From NCBI GenBank assembly GCA_014529385.2, contig CM043967.1:85490278-85554277 (forward strand): DNA of 64,000 nucleotides. Direction: 5' to 3'. A program made the position numbers and the translations under genes. This DNA comes from Adiantum capillus-veneris (taxonomy: Eukaryota; Streptophyta; Polypodiopsida; Polypodiales; Pteridaceae). The notes beneath the pieces were generated by a model. The model saw only the letters and a program-made list of their open reading frames with translations, searched no databases and was not told where the DNA came from. Position 1 is the first letter of the stretch. Each line of letters opens with the position of its first letter. Of this stretch, positions 56,051-64,000 are shown one piece after another.

Positions 56051-57132
56051 AATACAACACCTCCACTCACAACTGTGAATATGGTCATTAAAACGAAGAT
56101 GATTTATGTATAAGACTTCTTGCTTTCAGAAGCTCCCCTCTTAGGGTTGAGCAGGTGTTGCATCTTGCATGATTAGGAAGGCTCTAGGCGAGCTCTGTGA
56201 GGCACTCAATACACACAGGTAGTCTACTACTACGCCAAAATGTGGTGGCTATGTTGTGGCGGCGGGGATCGTCCTAAGGGGGGGACACCTTGCTACCTCC
56301 CCTCTTCTCTCCGATTCAACTTTACTCGGTCTGAGATTTTGGGCATAGGGAGGAGATCACTCCTCCCTCCTCTCTTGCAGAGGCAATCGATGATTGGGGT
56401 TCTTGCCGTCTTGTTATGATAGGGTGTGTTTGTTGTTGCGTGAGGTTTTGGTTTGTTTCAATTGTTGGCGGCTAGGCAGGGGGCATGTGTGAGATGCCGG
56501 CTTGCTTGGTGGCAACCATCGTCTTTTTGATCTGATGTTTGGCCAGGCTTTGCAGTGGCCTTGGATCAATGGATGTTTGTTGTGGATGCTTAGGTTCTTG
56601 CTCTTTTTGGGTGTATGGCTCTTGGGTAGCCAGTGATGGAACGATTGAGCTCCCCCGTTCTTGTGGCAAGCTTTCAATCGGGTATGCTTGTTTAATGGAC
56701 TCTTAGCGTGTTGGAATGATTAATTGAGTCCTAGGCACTATTTTGGGGGATGCCTAGGCCTATGGCAGGATGCTGGTGTTTCTTTTCTATAATCGAAGGT
56801 GGCCCCCTATAACACCCGTCATTTATTTGGACTTGTATATGAGATTTTTCCTCATGTATGTGTGAACTCCGTGGCTCGGCTGGAGCATGGAGTTATTGAA
56901 ATTTTTTTGTGCTTGATTTAATATTATTCCACTAACTCTCTTTGAGTGAGTACTACTCAAAAAAAATGATTCGCGTATAAATGATTGTTTTTTCCTTAAA
57001 TAGATTATAGACTATAGTTTCAATGTATTCTCTATAACTTCATTATATGGAGTCTCAATAGATTCCATCCAATGAAAGCCTCCTTCCAACCTTCACTAGA
57101 AATTTCCCTGACGACAATCTCAAATTAAGTTT
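56051..57132 (+). other. Intergenic sequence, possible LINE 3' end
   Basis: No gene. The part from about 56800 to 56970 (GAACTCCGTGGCTCGGCTGG; TTGATTTAATATTATTCCAC; final A run at 56960-56967) has the look of a plant LINE 3' untranslated region, but no coding part is attached. Confidence 0.35.
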
Positions 57133-57227
57133 AAAATGTCGTGTCTAGATAATTTTTTGGGCTGCTCAATATAATCCACTCACAATTGTGAGTTTTGCAA
57201 ACAAAAAAAAAAAATGTCGTGTCTAGA
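57133..57227 (+). mobile_element. 61-bp retroposed insert with 17-bp target duplication
   Basis: The 17-mer AAAATGTCGTGTCTAGA occurs at 57133-57149 and 57211-57227. Between them is a 61-bp segment ending in an A run. A long target duplication and a 3' A tail are the hallmarks of LINE-driven insertion. Confidence 0.75.
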
Positions 57228-57584
57228 GAGGACACCAGTTGACCATGAGAGCATATGTGCATACCCATGAGACTAAAGACCACGGGTCTTCAATGAAGAC
57301 CCTACCATGGGATCAATGGCGGGCAAGCATATGCACAAATCTCAAGGAGAATTGATGTGCATCAAAAAGATGCATGTCAATGTCGCCCCCCCCCCCCCCC
57401 CCCCCAAAAAAAAAAAACCAAGTTTGAACCCACCATCTAGGTTGTGGGCAGTGCAACGAGCTAACCGTGTAGGTGCGTGCGACTTGTTGTCCACAAAGCC
57501 CAAACAACAAACCAGAGACACATCGCGGAGCCTGGTAACCCTCGTCGAAAGGATGGATTGCAACTCTGAAACCAGTCGACATCG

Positions 57585-57628
<44 letters not shown>

Positions 57629-59578
57629 CACCACGTGCCGTGTGCAATTTTTCTATTCCAATCACTTTTTCTTTAAAAGAGAGCATCTTCTAAGATTCCT
57701 TTTAATGAAGCACTATTAGCCTCTAGATACTTAGCCTCCTATTGGGTCTACACGCCCTTATTAATCGGAATCTGTACAAATTCTCCTAAGCTCTACAAAT
57801 TGGTTCCAAAGGTGCTGATGTATGCAGTCCACATCAATGACACGCGCTGAGACCGCTTTCCCATCGCGAAAAAAAAGAAAAAAACGCCGAGATGGGACAT
57901 CACCATCACGCGCTCTCGCCATCATCCTGGGTGCAATCTACCAATCCCTCACCCATTGTCTCAAAGCAACCGGCGCAGCTTCCCCTCCGCAATCAAACCC
58001 CCACTTGGCTTGCCCTCTCCCTTGATGGGCTTGCACGAAACACACGGCCTCTTGCTCTTTCACTATGCGCCCTCTGTTCCGCCTCCAATTGCCTCTGTTA
58101 ATTACCTGCAGCAGCTGACTAGAACCTGCTCAGCTGCCTCTACCTGTCTCGACCGCTTATAGTCTCGGTCCGTAGTTTGCCAGTCATGGCCATGCAAACA
58201 CTCAACTCGCCTCTGCTCATCGGCGTCGCCTTGGAGCCCTATGTATGCCGTGTCGTGCCTTAACCATCCACAGCCCCATGCACGAGTAGAAACCACTTGG
58301 TCCTCGCTTGCACTCCGCGCCTCCCCTGCACAGCAGCGAGACGACACACAGACAGAGAAAAAGAGTCCACACAAAAATCTCTCACCTTTCAAGATACCTC
58401 CTCAGTCTACACGCAAATAACGACGCGCAAAAATGAAAACAAGTTGCTTGACAAATGTGCAAAAAGATCGCTCTCTCTCCACCTCTCCACGTGGTCTCTC
58501 TCCCTTTTTTTAATCGCAAAACGCATGATAGCATCTTCATAGATTCTACTTAATCAACACCTTTACAAAATTGGGGATGCATACTTGTCTTATACCTTAT
58601 TTAATTCACTGATCAGTAACACATATGATGTCGATCACTATTATACAATTGCCACATTTATGAAAAAAAAAATTCAAGACTCGCAAATGTGAGTCATAAT
58701 GTATAAAATTCAAAAAAATTTACAGTGAAGGCCATGCGCACACCGAGCCATGGCACCAAACAAACCCCAAATAACCAACTACCCTGCACATCAATTGATC
58801 AAGGGAGCCGCCCTGACACAGATAGAATGGATCTTATATTTATACACCAAAGGAGAAGACAAAAAGAAACGTTTTAATTTCCTATACTACTAATAAAATT
58901 GTTGAAAAGAAAGATCTTACACGGTTGACAATAGGCAAGCAAGTGTGTCAAATTTTGAGTTTGGGCCTCGTTAGAGGCTAAGATACCGAGAAGATACCCT
59001 CTAGAAGAAAACGAAAGGCACAGGCCCATCTTTGGGGAGCCAATGAGCTTGCTTGAGACTACGTGTGCAGGGCCGATGTCTAGCGGAGCACGGAGGTGCC
59101 ATGTGTGATGATGATGCACCCCTAAAGGGGATAGCTCGCAAGTCGAGGTACCACACCCAGGGCCGTCACAGACACATGAAGGTTGAGCGGGAGCAACGCA
59201 AGTTTTAGCATCCATCAAGGGTGCAAGTAGTAGTTGTATTGGGACAGGGGGCTTTTCTTTTGAAATAGTGAAGGGAGGTGGAGGCCACCAAAGTGGGCGT
59301 TCGTTTAGCCCATCAATTCTGCAATTCAGCGTCGGATCGAATCCTCCTATTTTAAATGGGAGAGTAGGTGTTAAGCGAAGCCTTGAGAAGAAAGAATCTA
59401 AAGGGATTCCATGTAACAAAGATGAGGATTCGAAGAACGTGCCAAATATTTATATAGTACAAGGATGGCAAGTTTGCAACCTTGTACTGTTTGTCAACCC
59501 TTCCTCAACAAAGGGACCAGGGTATCGTTGTGACACGTGTTTGTGTGATGACAATAGTGCCCATCATACTCCTTACTA
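57228..59578. other. Intergenic sequence without recognised genes
   Basis: Contains a C20 run followed by A12 (57386-57417), a CT tract (57591-57626) and several ORFs. The longest (58874-59419, minus, 181 codons) is Cys/Pro-rich with no recognisable domain and is not supported as a gene. Confidence 0.5.
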
Positions 59579-59701
59579 TCTATACTAATAGATAATGGGG
59601 GAGGGAATTCCACTCCCCCCCCCCCCCTCGACACGTGTCAGCAGCTGCAACCTCCGAGAGGTTCCGATCAGTGTCCACTGAGCGCCAGGCGACACAGTGA
59701 G

Positions 59702-59794
<93 letters not shown>

Positions 59795-60081
59795 GCAGCT
59801 TTTGTTGGGGTCGCTTGAGCAAGGTCTGCACTACCGACGATCGAGCACATTGAGGGATGATAAGGCCAGGTAGAGCAAAGTGTGGTGCGATTCTCAGAGC
59901 GCTATGCTGTCCAAATTGTCTTGCCCCTGGTTTGTAGCTGAAGCTGGCCATCACTCAGCGATTGGCTCTCCCACACCCTACATACTGTGAGAGAAAGAAG
60001 AAGAGAGCAGTGGAGCAGTAGAGCAGCGCTAAGCTCATGAATAGCGCACACCCCTCCACTCCACAGCCACCTGCTGAATTG

Positions 60082-60166
<85 letters not shown>

Positions 60167-60193
60167 ACAACTGACCCAAAGCCGTCCTCCCTA
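59579..60193 (+). mobile_element. Helitron-like repeat unit, copy 1
   Basis: Begins A|TCTATACTAATAGATAATGG, the TC-start and TCTATACTA word typical of plant Helitron 5' ends. It contains TG52/GA37 dinucleotide runs, then about 280 bp of unique sequence, a second GA run (60083-60165), and ends where copy 2 starts. The two copies share nearly all unique sequence (for example CGACACGTGTCAGCAGCTGC and GTGTCCACTGAGCGCCAGGC). The 3' end with hairpin and CTRR was not identified. Confidence 0.55.
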
Positions 60194-60905
<712 letters not shown>

Positions 60906-60954
60906 GGCCCTGCCTAACCTCCAAGAAAGCAAACATGGAGAATAGGTTTTTCTT

Positions 60955-62243
60955 TTGTGAGCTCACTTAAAGACTGTGCTAAGAAGAAGGCTTTGTACCA
61001 AGGGATTTGCTGATATTCGTGATAGTGGGTTACTTGAAAAGAACACATACTTAGGCAACACATAGTTAGTATGTATGTCAAGTGCATTGCACTTCTCGGA
61101 CCGCAATAGATCCGAGACAAGCTTCCTGTTCGTAAGGTTGTCTCATGGAGTGCATTGTTTGTTGGATATGTCTACCAATAGGGCCAAGGTTTGCAGAGAG
61201 AGGGAATCTTTCCAAATTCAATCATGCTCACTTGCACCTTGAAGGCATGTGGCATTACACGAGATGCTGATCTGGGAAAAAGAATTCACAGTGATATTGT
61301 TAGTTAGGGGTTGTTGACAGAAAACGTCGCGCTTGGCACTACCTTGGTCAACATGTATGCCGAAGTCGGTGCACTTCGTATAGCACAAAAGAGCTTCGTA
61401 TCCAAGATGTTGTCTCTTGGAATGCACTGATTGTGGGATATGCCCAACTTGGGCAGGGCCAAGAAGTTGTGGGCTGTTTTCGGCGGATGCAAAGCGAGGG
61501 TCCATGACAAGATTCATGTCTGTTGTCTCATAACGTGCATTGATTTGCAGGATATGTCCAATAGAGTCAGGGTCAGGGATAGGAAGCTTTAGGTTGTTTT
61601 TAGCAGATGCAAAGAGAGGGCATCTTTCCAAATCCAATCACATTCACTTGCACCTTGAAGGCATGTGGCATTAGATGAGATGTTGATATGGACAAAAGAA
61701 TTCATAGCGATATTGTTAGTTAGGGGTTGTTGAAAGAAAATGTCACGCTTGGCACTACCTTGGTCAACATGTATGCCAAATGTCAGTGCACTTCATAAAG
61801 CACAAAAGAGCTTCGTGTCCAAGATGTTGTCTCTTTGAATGCACTGATTGTGTGGGATATGCCCAACTTGGGCATAGGCAAGGCCAAGAAGCTGTGGACT
61901 GTTTTGGCGGATGCAAAGCAAGGGTGTTTGAGATGCTTGCATCTTGACAGGGCAAAGCAAGGGTATCTCTTCAGATGCAGTCACATAGGCTTGCATCTTG
62001 AAGGCAAGGGTTGGGGTTAAGAAGTGTATGGGACGTTGTTTCAGCAGATGCTGAGAAAGGGCATCTCTCCTAATGCAATCACATACACTTGCACCTTGAA
62101 GGCATGTGGCATTACACAAAATGTTGATGTGGGCTAAAGAATTCACAATGATATTGTTAGTCTCGGATTGTTTGAAAGAAAATGTCGTGCTTGGCACTGC
62201 CTTTTCCGACATGTATGCCAAATGTGGCGCCAAAGACATTGCA
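60955..62243 (+). pseudogene. Decayed PLS-type pentatricopeptide repeat (PPR) gene
   Basis: Broken plus-strand frames repeat the fern/lycophyte-type PPR phrases. Examples are VVSWNALIVGYAQLGQG (about 61410), TCTLKACGITRDADLGKRIH (about 61240) and LGTTLVNMYAEVGALRIAQK (about 61340). Three units of about 310 bp (61195-61502, 61615-61925, 62055-62243) are 80-90% alike by eye; each corresponds to one P-L-S triplet. PPR proteins of this type bind organellar RNA, often for editing. Many stops and frameshifts; this is a pseudogene. The third unit is cut by a Helitron-like end at 62244. Confidence 0.8.
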
Positions 62244-62400
62244 TCTATACTATCTATAATGGAGAAAGGTATTTCGGCCCCTCCCTCGAACACATGTCGC
62301 AAGGATCTCACTCCGGCGAGTATGGCCTACAGCCGACGACATAGGCTGACAATGAAAGAGGGAGAGGCCGCTGAAGACACTAGGTTTGATACTATCCATG
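62244..62400 (+). mobile_element. Third Helitron-like 5' end
   Basis: A|TCTATACTATCTATAATGG interrupts the PPR remnant. The following CCTCCCTCGAACACATGTCG resembles the start of the two tandem copies (CCCCTCGACACGTGTCAGC). The body differs afterwards, and the right end is unknown. Confidence 0.45.
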
Positions 62401-62716
62401 GCACCTAGTTGCCTCAATCTAATTTCAAGATTCTTTTCCAAGACCCCAACGTATCCCATATCATACATTAATGAATTCCATCCGATTTCCTTTAATATCG
62501 CCTTTGCAACGTTGTTGTAGAACCTACTCCTCTTGTTGAACCTTGTCTCAAACCCCAAACTTTTCCTTGCTCATTTCACAAAGCTGCTCAAACCCAATGC
62601 TTTGAGATCTGGCTCTACATCATTCACTTAACCCTTTAATTTCCTCCATATAACCAAATTCAAGATTGAGATACCTAGAGCTCCTTCAGAACCCTACAAA
62701 ACTTGGTGATAACTTG

Positions 62717-62770
<54 letters not shown>

Positions 62771-63398
62771 CCGCGCATGCATGCGTGCCATACCGAAGCC
62801 AATTTAGTAATGAGGAAACTATCTAAAGTCAACATCGTTTGCAAGATTCCTCATCTTTAGGATCCCATTATTTTGTTGGATTTTCTATCCATAGTATTGG
62901 AATTTCCTATTGCAACTAATCTGCATCTTGTAACTCAGACCAATCCAAAACAACCCCTGATATAACCCCCTTCCAATTACACTGAGCCTCTGAGGTCCCT
63001 ATCATGCCTACATTTTTTAGTATAGTTCTCAAGCACACCAACCCCCATTATTTCAATCTTGTTGAAACCTTGGGTTTATTCATTCTTAAACCCATGGATC
63101 TATTTCTTCCCCCTAGTATTTAAACCCAAAATTTTTCCCTCAATTTTAGAACCTTAAAAGAGCCTCCCTTAAAAAATTGGTAGCACTCACCCTCCTAAAC
63201 CTCGAAAAACTACAAACTTTCACTTTCACTTTCAATTTATGGTACCTCACACTTGAAAGTTGGTAGTAGTCACTTTCTTTACCTTGAAAACTGATGGAAC
63301 TCTGAAACCCATGGTATTATTTTCTTGAAAGCAACCCTCAAGAGCTAAAGTCCTTAAATATTTTTCCGCACTCTACCTACCCATGGTTAATTCCAAAG
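62401..63398. other. Intergenic sequence without recognised genes
   Basis: Contains a CT tract (62720-62768). A 102-codon minus-strand ORF (62250-62558) has no recognisable domain. Confidence 0.5.
62720..62768 (+). repeat. (CT)n microsatellite
   Basis: About 24 CT repeats followed by CG-rich GCCCGCGCATGCATGCGTGC. Confidence 0.95.

Positions 63399-63433
<35 letters not shown>
63399..63433 (+). repeat. Poly-C run (35 C)
   Basis: The longest homopolymer in the window, 19 bases before the hammerhead ribozyme stem. Confidence 0.9.
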
Positions 63434-63451
63434 ATTCTATATAAACCTACC

Positions 63452-63525
63452 AAGAGATTGTATTGTTTGCCCTGATGAGACCTATAATGGTCGAAACGCG
63501 TTGGCCATGTCAAATGCAATCTCTT
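63452..63525 (+). ncRNA. Hammerhead ribozyme (Penelope-like element type)
   Basis: All core elements are in order. The outer stem I of 13 bp (63452-63464 with 63513-63525, one G-U) leads to an internal loop and an inner stem I of three pairs GCC/GGC (63469-63471 with 63503-63505). The core CTGATGA is at 63472-63478. Stem II is GACC/GGTC (63479-63482 with 63489-63492) with a six-base loop, then GAAA at 63493-63496. A minimal stem III ACGCGT leaves T63502 as the cleavage-site nucleotide. The short stem III and the CGAAACGCGTTGG word are typical of ribozymes in the terminal repeats of Penelope-like retroelements. Self-cleavage is predicted between 63502 and 63503. No Penelope RT or GIY-YIG ORF is visible nearby. 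Confidence 0.85.
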
Positions 63526-64000
63526 TAATCAATTTGTGAACTTTTCCCTCTTCCCTTATTTTTTCGCTCTATTTCCTTAGAAAGTTTCACACGCTTGGCT
63601 TATTTTGTTATACGGTTTATATAGAAGGATTACATGGTACATAACCCCACTCACTATCATTGCTTGGGTTTCCCATTATAAATGGCTTAAACACGAGATA
63701 GGGCTACATGGCCTTCACCGTTTCCAAAGAGTATTTTCATGGTGCATAACCCCACCCACTATAATCGCTCTTGTTTCCTAAAACTTGGCTCTAACCACTT
63801 AAGCATGATTAGTCATCTCCCTACCCTTAAATTGGCACCCCTCGCATGCGCACAAGATGTGATTCTTGATTAGGATTTTTTTCAATGAGGTACAACACCC
63901 CAACCCTAGCGCCAGTTTGATCCCAGTGTTAAAAGGACTATGAAGAACTCTTGTCCGCTCCTCTTCTCCAACATTGCAGTAGAAACCACGTGCATCTGTT
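63526..64000 (+). other. Sequence downstream of the ribozyme with a 106-bp direct repeat
   Basis: Two imperfect copies of a segment beginning ATGGT(A/G)CATAACCCCAC start at 63633 and 63739. No ORF. It may be the rest of the Penelope-like terminal repeat. Confidence 0.45.

Noticed and set aside
57421-57463. Second tRNA-like segment on the minus strand (TAGCTCGTTGC and GGGTTCAAACT)
   Set aside because: The two boxes are only about 32 bp apart start to start, too short for a tRNA-type promoter, and homopolymers flank it.
58874-59419. 181-codon minus-strand ORF
   Set aside because: No recognisable domain and Cys/Pro-rich composition like random GC-biased sequence; no support as a gene.

Overview
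This is land-plant nuclear DNA, most likely from a fern or another seed-free plant with a large, repeat-rich genome. The reasons are plant-type Ty3/gypsy and Ty1/copia elements nested in each other, LINE fragments of a lineage with a C-terminal reverse-transcriptase zinc-binding domain, decayed PLS-type pentatricopeptide (PPR) sequence, long CT/GA/CA microsatellites, and one conserved plant gene with large, transposon-filled introns. The species is inferred, not read from the sequence. Almost every long ORF belongs to a decayed retrotransposon.

Layout. 1-5068: 5' part of a Ty3/gypsy chromovirus on the minus strand (LTR, PBS, gag, protease, RT/RNase H/integrase), cut by the left window edge. 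5069-6562: a LINE 3' fragment with a long ORF, followed by a GA tract and an inverted partial copy of the same gypsy LTR ending at 6960. 6954-12229: a nearly complete but mutated Ty1/copia element (minus) whose 5' LTR carries a short LINE 3' end. 12724-18419: the last six exons of an OTU deubiquitinase gene of the plant OTLD1 (animal OTUD5) type, plus strand. Its third visible intron holds a LINE fragment, and its catalytic-Cys exon is not in the window. 18.4-27.1 kb: intergenic DNA with copia and LINE remnants. 27281-49260: a copia element (minus) split into a 3' half (27.3-29.2 kb) and a 5' half (48.0-49.3 kb). Between the halves lie two gypsy-type units. One is an LTR unit whose only coding content is a roughly 1,170-codon coiled-coil ORF (29213-33715). 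The other is a long Tat-like gypsy pol unit (about 36.3-46.2 kb) with a gag N-terminal extension, two integrase zinc-binding modules and a second aspartic-protease-like domain after the integrase. 49261-53509: another decayed gypsy. 55320-56050: a solo copia LTR carrying a 548-bp inverted-repeat element. 59.6-62.4 kb: three Helitron-like 5' ends around decayed PPR sequence. 63452-63525: a hammerhead ribozyme of the type carried by Penelope-like retroelements.

Most interesting signals. (1) The hammerhead ribozyme near the right edge. (2) A palindrome (AGACATCCTACG plus its reverse complement) that recurs every 285-287 bp just upstream of the first ORF of one gypsy unit (33.86-34.75 kb) and recurs upstream of the first ORF of the neighbouring unit (46.62-47.50 kb). 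(3) The large non-gag, non-pol ORF beside the first array. (4) The unusual domain order of the long gypsy unit.

Limits. All homology calls come from recognising motifs by eye. LTR ends, frameshift positions and decayed element ends are approximate. Stops and frameshifts are reported as seen; no joined proteins are given.
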